Assembly: GCA_963680875.1 (NCBI GenBank) | Contig: OY804586.1 | Coordinates: 51,184,203 to 51,248,202 of the forward strand | From: Bathymodiolus brooksi | Taxonomy: Eukaryota; Mollusca; Bivalvia; Mytilida; Modiolidae | DNA: 64,000 nt | Direction: 5' to 3' | In this document: in pieces, positions 8,346 to 20,600 of the stretch | How positions within the stretch are numbered: position 1 is the stretch's first letter | Layout of the letters: the number at the start of each line of letters is the position of its first letter | Translations under genes and position numbers: made by a program | Notes under the pieces: generated by a model | Told to the model about the DNA's origin: nothing | The model's database searches: none | The model's input: only the letters and a program-made list of their open reading frames with translations

Positions 8346-8815
8346 AACCCTCAATGCAAAATATTTTACTATTCCAAAAACACGTTATATAAGAACAAAA
8401 ACAGTTCTTTATAAATATAATGATTTTAATTGCAACAATCATTTTAAAATTGTACCAATGATCTAATAACAATATATTGTCAGTTTATTATTTTAGATCA
8501 ATGAACTATATACTATGAAATACTAATACATAAAAAATGTAAGTAACATCTGGGAAATGTACACATGCTGAGTAGAAGGAGTGTACAGCTATTTACGTTT
8601 ACACGTGTGTAGCACAATGTCAAAAAAATATTAATATTTTTTTAATATATTTTTTTTTTTAAATAAATAATGAATATTTTTTTTTTTACAAATTCCAGTT
8701 CATACTGTAAGCAATATCATTAAAAATAATGATTTTCAATTTTTCACTTTATAGTTAATTTTGTCCATATTATATTTGCTTTTTTATTTTTTTTATTTCA
8801 GAATAGAGTGACAAA
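8346..8815. other. Very AT-rich low-complexity DNA
   Basis: Long T and A runs lie at about 8,625-8,690. No gene seen. Confidence 0.6.
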
Positions 8816-8816
8816 A

Positions 8817-8818
8817 GC

Positions 8819-8850
<32 letters not shown>

Positions 8851-8860
8851 GCTATTATTA
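8817..8860. repeat. (ATT)n microsatellite
   Basis: About eleven uninterrupted ATT triplets are followed by 'gctattatta', an interrupted extension. Confidence 0.9.
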
Positions 8861-9250
8861 CAGTGTCTCCAAAATATCTCATTGTTTTTTTTTATTGATT
8901 TACAAGAAGAGAGAGGAAAATGTTTGTCTTATTTGCTCTATTGCATTTAAAAAATAAATCAATTATGACATATTTTTTTTCAGCAAAAAATATTCATTGC
9001 AGATATTGCAAAACTCTAATTTTAATTTCATGTTCCCACAACATATATAGCAAAAAAAAAAAATATATAAAAAAAATAAATAAAACAATTAAAAAAATAT
9101 ATTGTAAGAATTTAAATTATACTACAATAAGATGCTTACCTGTTACTGTATCTTCTTTAATTCCAAATTAAATGAATTGTTAGTTAGTTTCTGAGACCGA
9201 TCTAGAATATACTCAACAAAGTCTAAACACATGAAATATATATTTCACCA
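8861..9250. other. AT-rich DNA with A runs, no gene
   Basis: An A-rich stretch (about 9,050-9,105) resembles a degraded poly-A or simple repeat. No element could be delimited and no gene was recognised. Confidence 0.5.
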
Positions 9251-9285
9251 TATCAAATCTGTCAGAAGGAGGAGGGGCCAGCCAA

Positions 9286-9293
9286 TATATAAG
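9286..9293 (+). promoter_or_regulatory. Candidate TATA box facing the satellite array
   Basis: 'tatataag' is preceded by 'agccaa' and sits in the loop of a small G/C-rich inverted repeat ('aggaggggc' on the left, 'gcccctcct' on the right). A start about 30 bp downstream would fall near 'tatgtgtactctatcag' and transcription would run into the satellite about 240 bp later. This is motif-level evidence only. Confidence 0.25.
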
Positions 9294-9329
9294 CCCCTCC
9301 TTTCATCTAGGTTATGTGTACTCTATCAG

Positions 9330-9555
9330 AATATTTACATGATATAAACAATACGAAAAGTACACCGTTTTACCTGAGTATATAGATTTACCTTTATGTT
9401 ATTGGTGAAACTTATGAATGAAACACGATCCTTGACGTTACCTGAACGAACAGGTGATATAAAGTAAAATTCATTCATGAAGACATGTTTACATATCGAT
9501 CAATGACTTTCAAACAAGTCTTAGATAGTGTTAACGTTATTCGCTATAATATCCT
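9330..9555. other. Unique junction sequence left of the satellite
   Basis: No satellite similarity is visible until 9,556, so the array boundary is abrupt. A short inverted repeat 'acctg...caggt' occurs near 9,440-9,455. No gene was recognised. Confidence 0.55.
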
Positions 9556-9642
9556 TATCAATGTAATGATTGGGTACAATCTGTAACAAGGATGTAGAAA
9601 TGTAGTCGTTATATAGCAACATTGATATATATTATTGTAGAG
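9556..9642. repeat. Degenerate edge monomer of the satellite
   Basis: This first unit is exactly 87 bp from 'tatcaatg' to the next 'tatcaatg'. It carries more changes than interior copies: 'atgattgggtacaatctg' instead of 'atgatagagtacaagctg', 'gtagaaatgtagtcg', and 'ttatatagcaac' instead of 'ttataacaac'. Edge decay of this kind is typical where homogenisation by exchange is weakest. Confidence 0.85.
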
Positions 9643-11078
9643 TATCAATGTAATAATAGAGTACAAGCTGTAACAAAGATGTAGAGGTGTAGTGGTGTTA
9701 TAACTACATTGATATAGATTATTGTAGAGTATCAATGTAATGATAGAATACAAGCTGTAACAAGGATGTAGTGATGTAGTGGTGTTATAACCACATTGAT
9801 ATAGATTATTGTAGAGTATCAATGTAATGATAGAGTACAAGCTGTAACAAGGATGTAGTGGTGTAGTGGTGTTATAACTACATTGATATAGATTATTGTA
9901 GAGTATCAATGTAATGATAGAGTACAAGCTGTAACAAGGATGTAGTGGTGTAGTGGTGTTATAACTACATTGATATATATTATTGTAGAGTATCAATGTA
10001 ATGATAGAGTACAAGCTGTAACAAGGATGTAGTGGTGTAGTGGTGTTATAACAACATTGATATAGATTATTGTAGAGTATCAATGTAATGATAGAGTACA
10101 AGCTGTAACAAGGATGTAGTGGTGTAGTGGTGTTATAACTACATTGATATAGATTATTGTAGAGTATCAATGTAATGATAGAGTACAAGCTGTAACAAGG
10201 ATGTAGTGGTGTAGTGGTGTTATAACTACATTGATATATATTATTGTAGAGTATCAATGTAATGATAGAGTACAAGCTGTAACAAGGATGTAGTGGTGTA
10301 GTGATGTTATAACTACATTGATATATATTATTGTAGAGTATCAATGTAATAATAGAGTACAAGCTGTAACAAGGATATAGTGGTGTAGTGATATTATTAC
10401 AACATTGATATAGATTATTGTAGAGTATCAATGTAATGATAGAGTACAAGCTGTAACAAGGATGTAGAGGCGTAGTGGTGTTATAACAACATTGATATAG
10501 ATTATTGTAGAGTATCAATGTAATGATAGAGTACAAGCTGTAACAAGGATGTAGTGATGTAGTGATGTTATTACAACATTGATATAGATTATTGTAGAGT
10601 ATCAATGTAATGATAGAGTACAAGCTGTAACAAGGATGTAGTGATGTAGTGATGTTATTACAACATTGATATAGATTATTGTAGAGTATCAATGTAATGA
10701 TAGAGTACAAGCTGTAACAAGGATGTAGTGGTGCAGTGATGATATAACAACATTGATATATATTATTGTAGAGTATCAATGTAATGATAGAGTACAAGCT
10801 GTAACAAGGATGTAGAGGTGTAGTGGTGTTATAACTACATTGATATAGATTATTGTAGAGTATCAATGTAATGATAGAGTACAAGCTGTAACAAGGATGT
10901 AGAGGTGTAGTGGTGTTATAACTACATTGATATATATTATTGTAGAGTATCAATGTAATAATAGAGTACAAGCTGTAACAAGGATGTAGAGGTGTAGTGG
11001 TGTTATAACAACATTGATATAGATTATTGTAGAGTATCAATGTAATGATAGAGTACAAGCTGTAACAAGGATGTAGTG

Positions 11079-12220
11079 GTGTATGGTGTTATAACAACAT
11101 TGATATATATTATTGTAGAGTATCATTGTAATGATAGAGTACAAGTTGTAACAAGGATGTAGAGGTGTAGTGGTGTTATAACTACATTGATATATATTAT
11201 TGTAGAGTATCAATGTAATGATAGAGTACAAGCTGTAACAAGGATGTAGAGGTGTAGTGGTGTTATAACTACATTGATATAGATTATTGTAGAGTATCAA
11301 TGTAATGATAGAGTACAAGCTGTAACAAGGATGTAGAGGTGTAGTGATGTTATTACAACATTGATATATATTATTGTAGAGTATCATTGTAATGATAGAG
11401 TACAAGCTGTAACAAGGATGTAGTGGTGTATGGTGTTATAACAACATTGATATATATTATTGTAGAGTATCATTGTAATGATAGAGTACAAGCTGTAACA
11501 AGGATGTAGTGGTGTAGTGATGTTATAACAACTTTGATATAGATTATTGTAGAGTATCAATGTAATGATAGAGTACAAGCTGTAACAAGGATGTAGACGT
11601 ATAGTGGTGTTATAACTACATTGATATAGATTATTGTAGAGTATCAATGTAATGATAGAGTACAAGCTGTAACAAGGATGTAGTGGTGTAGTGATGTTAT
11701 AACAACATTGATATAGATTATTGTAGAGTATCAATGTAATGATAGAGTACAAGCTGTAACAAGGATGTAGAGGTGTAGTGGTGTTATAACAACATTGATA
11801 TAGATTATTGTAGAGTATCAATATAATAATAGAGTACAAGCTGTAACAAGGATGTAGTGGTGCAGTGATGTTATTACAACATTGATATAGATTATTGTAG
11901 AGTATCAATGTAATGATAGAGTACAAGCTGTAACAAGGATGTAGTGATGTAGTGATGTTATAACAACATTGATATAGATTATTGTAGAGTATCAATGTAA
12001 TGATAGAGTACAAGCTGTAACAAGGATGTAGTGGTGTAGTGGTGGTATAACTACATTGATATAGATTATTGTAGAGTATCAATGTAATGATAGAGTACAA
12101 GCTGTAACAAGGATGTAGACGTATAGTGGTGTTATAACTACATTGATATAGATTATTGTAGAGTATCAATGTAATGATAGAGTACAAGCTGTAACAAGGA
12201 TGTAGTGGTGTATGGTGTTA
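11079..12220. repeat. Satellite sub-block with 86-bp variant monomers
   Basis: Three monomers lack one G in the 'gtgtagtgg' segment, giving 'gtgtatgg' at about 11,082, 11,430 and 12,212. Each is followed by the same linked variant 'gtatcattgtaatg' in the next unit. Shared linkage shows one mutated unit was copied to three places. Confidence 0.85.
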
Positions 12221-13799
12221 TAACAACATTGATATATATTATTGTAGAGTATCATTGTAATGATAGAGTACAAGCTGTAACAAGGATGTAGTGGTGTAGT
12301 GATGTTATAACAACTTTGATATAGATTATTGTAGAGTATCATTGTAATGATAGAGTACAAGCTGTAACAAGGATGTAGTGGTGTAGTGATGTTATAACAA
12401 CTTTGATATACATTATTGTAGAGTATCAATGTAATGATAGAGTACAAGCTGTAACAAGGATGTAGTGGTGTAGTGATGTTATAACAACTTTGATATAGAT
12501 TATTGTAGAGTATCAATGTAATGATAGAGTACAAGCTGTAACAAGGATGTAGACGTATAGTGGTGTTATAACTACATTGATATAGATTATTGTAGAGTAT
12601 CAATGTAATGATAGAGTACAAGCTGTAACACGGATGTAGAGGTGTAGTGGTGTTATAACAACATTGATATAGATTATTGTAGAGTATCAATGTAATGATA
12701 GAGTACAAGCTGTAACAAGGATGTAGTGGTGTAGTGGTGTAATAACAACATTGATATATATTATTGTAGAGTATCAATGTAATGATAGAGTACAAGCTGT
12801 AACAAGGATGTAGAGGTGTAGTGGTGTAATAACAACATTGATATATATTATTGTAGAGTATCAATGTAATGATAGAGTACAAGCTGTAACACGGATGTAG
12901 ACGTATAGTGGTGTTATAACTACATTGATATAGATTATTGTAGAGTATCAATGTAATGATAGAGTACAAGCTGTAACAAGGATGTAGAGGTGTAGTGGTG
13001 TTATAACAACATTGATATAGATTATTGTAGAGTATCAATGTAATGATAGAGTACAAGCTGTAACAAGGATGTAGAGGTGTAGTGGTGTTATAACTACATT
13101 GATATATATTATTGTAGAGTATCAATGTAATGATAGAGGACAAGCTGTAACAAGGATGTAGTGGTGCAGTGATGATATAACAACATTGATATAGATTATT
13201 GTAGAGTATCAATGTAATGATAGAGTACAAGCTGTAACAAGGATGTAGTGGTGTAGTGGTGTTATAACAACATTGATACAGATTATTGTAGAGTATCAAT
13301 GTAATGATAGAGTACAAGCTGTAACAAGGATGTAGTGGTGTAGTGGTGTTATAACTACATTGATATAGATTATTGTAGAGTATCAATGTAATGATAGAGT
13401 ACAAGCTGTAACAAGGATGTAGAGGTGTAGTGGTGTTATAACAACATTGATATAGATTATTGTAGAGTATCAATGTAATGATAGAGTACAAGCTGTAACA
13501 AGGATGTAGAGGTGTAGTGGTGTTATAACTACATTGATATATATTATTGTAGAGTATCAATGTAATGATAGAGTACAAGCTGTAACAAGGATGTAGTGGT
13601 GTAGTGGTGTTATAACTACATTGATATAGATTATTGTAGAGTATCAATGTAATGATAGAGTACAAGCTGTAACAAGGATGTAGAGGTGTAGTGGTGTTAT
13701 AACAACATTGATATATATTATTGTAGAGTATCAATGTAATGATAGAGTACAAGCTGTAACAAGGATGTAGAGGTGTAATGGTGTTATAACAACATTGAT

Positions 13800-15800
13800 A
13801 GATTATTGTAGAGTATCAATGTAATGATAGAGTACAAGCTGTAACAAGGATGTAGTGGTGTAGTGGTGTTATAACAACATTGATAGATTATTGTAGAGTA
13901 TCAATGTAATGATAGAGTACAAGCTGTAACAAGGATGTAGTGGTGTAGTGGTGTTATAACAACATTGATATAGATTATTGTAGAGTATCAATGTAATGAT
14001 AGAGTACAAGCTGTAACAAGGATGTAGTGGTGTAGTGGTGTAATAACAACATTGATATAGATTATTGTAGAGTATCAATGTAATGATAGAGTACAAGCTG
14101 TAACAAGGATGTAGTGGTGTAGTGGTGTTATAACAACATTGATATAGATTATTGTAGAGTATCAATGTAATGATAGAGTACAAGCTGTAACAAGGATGTA
14201 GTGGTGTAGTGGTGTTATAACAAATATTGATATAGATTATTGTAGAGTATCAATGTAATGATAGAGTACAAGCTGTAACAAGGATGTAGTGGTGTAGTGA
14301 TGTTATAACAAATATTGATATAGATTATTGTAGAGTATCAATGTAATGATAGAGTACAAGCTGTAACAAGGATGTAGTGATGTAGTGGTGTTATAACAAC
14401 ATTGATATAGTTTATTGTAGAGTATCAATGTAATGATAGAGTACAAGCTGTAACAAGGATGTAGAGGTGTAGTGGTGTTATAACTACATTGATATAAATT
14501 ATTGTAGAGTATCAATGTAATGATAGAGTACAAGCTGTAACAAGGATGTAGTGGTGTAGTGGTGTTATAACAACATTGATAGATTATTGTAGAGTATCAA
14601 TGTAATGATAGAGTACAAGCTGTAACAAGGATGTAGTGGTGTAGTGGTGTTATAACAACATTGATATAGATTATTGTAGAGTATCAATGTAATGATAGAG
14701 TACAAGCTGTAACAAGGATGTAGTGGTGTAGTGGTGTAATAACAACATTGATATAGATTATTGTAGAGTATCAATGTAATGATAGAGTACAAGCTGTAAC
14801 AAGGATGTAGTGGTGTAGTGGTGTTATAACAACATTGATATAGATTATTGTAGAGTATCAATGTAATGATAGAGTACAAGCTGTAACAAGGATGTAGTGG
14901 TGTAGTGGTGTTATAACAAATATTGATATAGATTATTGTAGAGTATCAATGTAATGATAGAGTACAAGCTGTAACAAGGATGTAGTGGTGTAGTGATGTT
15001 ATAACAAATATTGATATAGATTATTGTAGAGTATCAATGTAATGATAGAGTACAAGCTGTAACAAGGATGTAGTGATGTAGTGGTGCTATAACAACATTG
15101 ATATAGTTTATTGTAGAGTATCAATGTAATGATAGAGTACAAGCTGTAACAAGGATGTAGAGGTGTAGTGGTGTTATAACTACATTGATATAAATTATTG
15201 TAGAGTATCAATGTAATGATAGAGTACAAGCTGTAACAAGGATGTAGTGGTGAAGTGGTGGTATAACAACATTGATATAGATTATTGTAGAGTATCAATG
15301 TATTGATAGAGTACAAGCTGTAACAAGGATGTAGAGGTGTAGTGGTGTTATAACTACATTGATATAGATTATTGTAGAGTATCAATGTAATGATAGAGTA
15401 CAAGCTGTAACAAGGATGTAGAGGTGTAGTGGTGTTATAACAATATTGATATAGATTATTGTAGAGTATCAATGTAATGATAGAGTACAAGCTGTAACAA
15501 GGATGTAGTGATGTAGTGATGTTATTACAACATTGATATAGATTATTGTAGAGTATCAATGTAATGATAGAGTACAAGCTGTAACTAGGATGTAGTGATG
15601 TAGTGATGTTATTACAACATTGATATATATTATTGTAGAGTATCAATGTGATGATAGAGTACAAGCTGTAACAAGGATGTAGAGGTGTAGTGGTGTTATA
15701 ACAACATTGATATATATTATTGTAGAGTATCAATGTAATGATAGAGTACTAGCTGTAACAAGGATGTAGTGGTGTAGTGATGTTATAACAAATATTGATA
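13800..15800. repeat. Satellite sub-block with 85- and 88-bp monomers and a 696-bp (8-mer) duplication
   Basis: Units missing 'ta' ('cattgatagattattg') occur at about 13,800, 13,886 and 14,580. Units with one extra base ('ataacaaatattg') occur at about 14,221, 14,311, 14,918, 15,006 and 15,791. From about 13,805 to 15,235 the sequence is two nearly identical copies shifted by 696 bp, which carry these indels with them. Confidence 0.85.
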
Positions 15801-16316
15801 TACATTATTGTAGAGTATCAATGTAATGATAGAGTACAAGCTGTAACAAGGATGTAGTGGTGTAGTGGTGTTATAACAACATTGATATAGATTATTGTAG
15901 AGTATCAATGTAATGATAGAGGACAAGCTGTAACAAGGATGTAGTGGTGCAGTGATGATATAACAACATTGATATAGATTATTGTAGAGTATCAATGTAA
16001 TGATAGGGTACAAGCTGTAACAAGGATGTAGTGGTGTAGTGGTGTTATAACAACATTGATACAGATTATTGTAGAGTATCAATGTAATGATAGAGTACAA
16101 GCTGTAACAAGGATGTAGAGGTGTAGTGGTGTTATAACTACATTGATATAGATTATTGTAGAGTATCAATGTAATGATAGAGTACAAGCTGTAACAAGGA
16201 TGTAGAGGTGTAGTGATGTTATAACTACAATGATATATATTATTGTAGAGTATCAATGTAATGATAGAGTACAAGCTGTAACAAGGATGTAGAGGTGTAG
16301 TGGTGTTATAACAACA

Positions 16317-17696
16317 TTGATATAGATTATTGTAGAGTATCAATGTAATGATAAATTACAAGCTGTAACAAGAATGTAGTGATGTAGTGATGTTATTACA
16401 ACATTGATATATATTATTGTAGAGTATCAATGTAATGATAGAGTACAAGCTGTAACAAGGATGTAGTGATGTAGTGATGTTATAACAACATTGATATATA
16501 TTATTGTAGAGTATCATTGTAATGAAAGAGTACAAGCTGTAACAAGGATGTAGAGGTGTAGTGGTGTTATAACAACATTGATATATATTATTGTAGAGTA
16601 TCATTGTAATGATAGAGTACAAGCTGTAACAAGGATGTAGTGGTGTAGTGATGTTATAACAACTTTGATATAGATTATTGTAGAGTATCAATGTAATGAT
16701 AGAGTACAAGCTGTAACAAGGATGTAGACGTATAGTGGTGTTATAACTACATTGATATAGATTATTGTAGAGTATCAATGTAATGATAGAGTACAAGCTG
16801 TAACAAGGATGTAGTGGTGTAGTGATGTTATAACAACATTGATATAGATTATTGTAGAGTATCAATGTAATGATAGAGTACAAGCTGTAACAAGGATGTA
16901 GTGGTGTAGTGGTGTTATAACTACATTGATATAGATTATTGTAGAGTATCAATGTAATGATAGAGTACAAGCTGTAACAAGGATGTAGAGGTGTAGTGAT
17001 GTTATAACAACATTGATATAGATTATTGTAGAGTATCAATGTAATGATAAATTACAAGCTGTAACAAGATTGTAGTGATGTAGTGATGTTATTACAACAT
17101 TGATATATATTATTGTAGAGTATCAATGTAATGATAGAGTACAAGCTGTAACAAGGATGTAGTGATGTAGTGATGTTATAACAACATTGATATATATTAT
17201 TGTAGAGTATCATTGTAATGATAGAGTACAAGCTGTAACAAGGATGTAGAGGTGTCGTGGTGTTATAACAACATTGATATATATTATTGTAGAGTATCAT
17301 TGTAATGATAGAGTACAAGCTGTAACAAGGATGTAGTGTTGTAGTGATGTTATAACAATTTTGATATAGATTATTGTAGAGTATCAATGTAATGATAGAG
17401 TACAAGCTGTAACAAGGATGTAGACGTATAGTGGTGTTATAACTACATTGATATAGATTATTGTAGAGTATCAATGTAATGATAGAGTACAAGCTGTAAC
17501 AAGGATGTAGTGGTGTAGTGATGTTATAACAACATTGATATAGATTATTGTAGAGTATCAATGTAATGATAGAGTACAAGCTGTAACAAGGATGTAGTGG
17601 TGTAGTGGTGTTATAACTACATTGATATAGATTATTGTAGAGTATCAATGTAATGATAGAGTACAAGCTGTAACAAGGATGTAGAGGTGTAGTGGT
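16317..17696. repeat. 696-bp (8-mer) tandem duplication in the satellite
   Basis: The segments 16,317-17,000 and 17,013-17,696 match at a shift of exactly 696 bp. They include the rare 'gataaattac' variant at 16,350 and 17,046 and 'tatcattg' variants. A few single-base differences separate them ('agaatgtag' versus 'agattgtag'). Confidence 0.85.
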
Positions 17697-20600
17697 GTTA
17701 TAACAACATTGATATATATTATTGTAGAGTATCAATGTAATGATAGAGTACAAGCTGTAACAAGGATGTAGAGGTGTAGTGGTGTTATAACTACATTGAT
17801 ATATATTATTGTAGAGTATCAATGTAATGATAGAGTACAAGCTGTAACAAGGATGTAGTGGTGCAGTGATGTTATAACAACATTGATATAGATTATTGTA
17901 GAGTATCAATGTAATGATAGAGTACAAGCTGTAACAAGGATGTAGTGGTGTAGTGGTGTTATAACAACATTGATATAGATTATTGTAGAGTATCAATGTA
18001 ATGATAGAGTACAAGCTGTAACAAGGATGTAGTGGTGTAGTGGTGTAATAACAACATTGATATAGATTATTGTAGAGTATCAATGTAATGATAGAGTACA
18101 AGCTGTAACAAGGATGTAGTGGTGTAGTGGTGTTATAACAACATTGATATAGTTTATTGTAGAGTATCAATGTAATGATAGAGTACAAGCTGTAACAAGG
18201 ATGTAGAGGTGTAGTGGTGTTATAACTACATTGATATAAATTATTGTAGAGTATCAATGTAATGATAGAGTACAAGCTGTAACAAGGATGTAGTGGTGTA
18301 GTGGTGCTATAACAACATTGATATAGATTATTGTAGAGTATCAATGTAATGATAGAGTACAAGCTGTAACAAGGATGTAGAGGTGTAGTGGTGTTATAAC
18401 TACATTGATATAGATTATTGTAGAGTATCAATGTAATGATAGAGTACAAGCTGTAACAAGGATGTAGAGGTGTAGTGGTGTTATAACAACATTGATATAT
18501 ATTATTGTAGAGTATCAATGTAATGATAGAGTACAAGCTGTAACAAGGATGTAGTGGTGTAGTGGTGTTATAACTACATTGATATATATTATTGTAGAGT
18601 ATCAATGTAATGATAGAGTACAAGCTGTAACAAGGATGTAGTGGTGTAGTGGTGTTATAACAACATTGATATAGATTATTGTAGAGTATCAATGTAATGA
18701 TAGAGTACAAGCTGTAACAAGGATGTAGTGGTGTAGTGGTGTTATAACTACATTGATATAGATTATTGTAGAGTATCAATGTAGTGATAGAGTACAAGCT
18801 GTAACAAGGATGTAGAGGTGTAGTGGTGTTATAACAACATTGATTTAGATTATTGTAGAGTATCAATGTAGTGATAGAGTACAAGCTGTAACAAGGATGT
18901 AGTGGTGTAGTGGTGTTATGACTACATTGATATAGATTATTGTAGAGTATCAATGTAATGATAGAGTACAAGCTGTAACAAGGATGTAGTGGTGTAGTGG
19001 TGTTATAACAACATTGATATATATTATTGTAGAGTATCAATGTAATGATAGAGTACAAGCTGTAACAAGGATGTAGAGGTGTTGTGGTGTTATAACTACA
19101 TTGATATATATTATTGTAGAGTATCAATGTAATGATAGAGTACAAGCTATAACAAGGATGTAGAGGTGTAGTGGTGTTATAACTACATTGATATAGATTA
19201 TTGTAGAGTATCAATGTAATGATAGAGTACAAGCTGTAACAAGGATGTAGAGGTGTAGTGGTGTTATAACAACATTGATATAGATTATTGTAGAGTATCA
19301 ATGTAATGATAGAGTACAAGCTGTAACAAGGATGTAGTGGTGCAGTGGTGTTATTACAACTTTGATATAGATTATTGTAGAGTATCAATGTAATGATAGA
19401 GTACAAGCTGTAACAAGGATGTAGTGGTGCAGTGATGTTATTACAACATTGATATAGATTATTGTAGAGTATCAATGTAATAATAGAGTACAAGCTGTAA
19501 CAAGGATGTAGTGGTGCAGTGATGTTATTACACCATTGATATAGATTATTGTAGAGTATCAATGTAATGATAGAGTACAAGCTGTAACAAGGATATAGTG
19601 GTGTAGTGATGTTATTACAACATTGATATAGATTATTGTAGAGTATCAATGTGATGATAGAGTACAAGCTGTAACAAGGATGTAGTGGTGTAGTGATGTT
19701 ATAACAACATTGATATAGATTATTGTAGAGTATCAATGTAATGATAGAGTACAAGTTGTAACAAGGATGAAAAGGTGTAGTGGTGCTATAACTACATTGA
19801 TATAGATTATTGTAGAGTATCAATGTAATGATAGAGTACAAGCTGTAACAAGGATATAGTGGTGTAGTGATGTTATTACAACATTGATATAGATTATTGT
19901 AGAGTATCAATGTAATGATAGAGTACAAGCTGCAGCAAGGATGTAGTGGTGTAGTGATGTTATAACCACATTGATATAGATTATTGTAGAGTATCAATGT
20001 GATGATAGAGTACAAGCTGTAACAAGGATGTAGAGGCGTAGTGGTGCTATAACAACATTGATATAAATTATTGTAGAGTATCAATGTAATGATAGAGTAC
20101 AAGCTGTAACAAGGATATAGTGGTGTAGTGATGTTATTACAACATTGATATAGATTATTGTAGAGTATCAATGTAATGATAGAGTACAAGCTGCAGCAAG
20201 GATGTAGTGGTGTAGTGATGTTATAACCACATTGATATAGATTATTGTAGAGTATCAATGTGATGATAGAGTACAAGCTGTAACAAGGATGTAGAGGCGT
20301 AGTGGTGCTATAACAACATTGATATAAATTATTGTAGAGTATCATTGTAATGATAGAGTACAAGTTGTAACAAGGATGAAAAGGTGTAGTGGTGCTATAA
20401 CTACATTGATATAGATTATTGTAGAGTATCAATGTAATGATAGAGTACAAGCTGTAACAAGGATGTAGTGATGTAGTGATGTTATTACAACATTGATATT
20501 GATTATTGTAGAGTATCAATGTAATGATAGAGTACAAGCTGTAACAAGGATGTAGTGATGTAGTGATGTTATTATAACATTGATATAGATTATTGTAGAG

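Noticed and set aside
8033..8466. Two + strand frames of 62 and 68 residues
   Set aside because: They overlap or abut an inverted dispersed-repeat fragment (8,180-8,345) and show no protein features.
1..9555. tRNA or rRNA genes
   Set aside because: I looked for A-box/B-box pairs and cloverleaf-type arms and saw none. The 'ggttct' near the SINE-like element does not form a B box.
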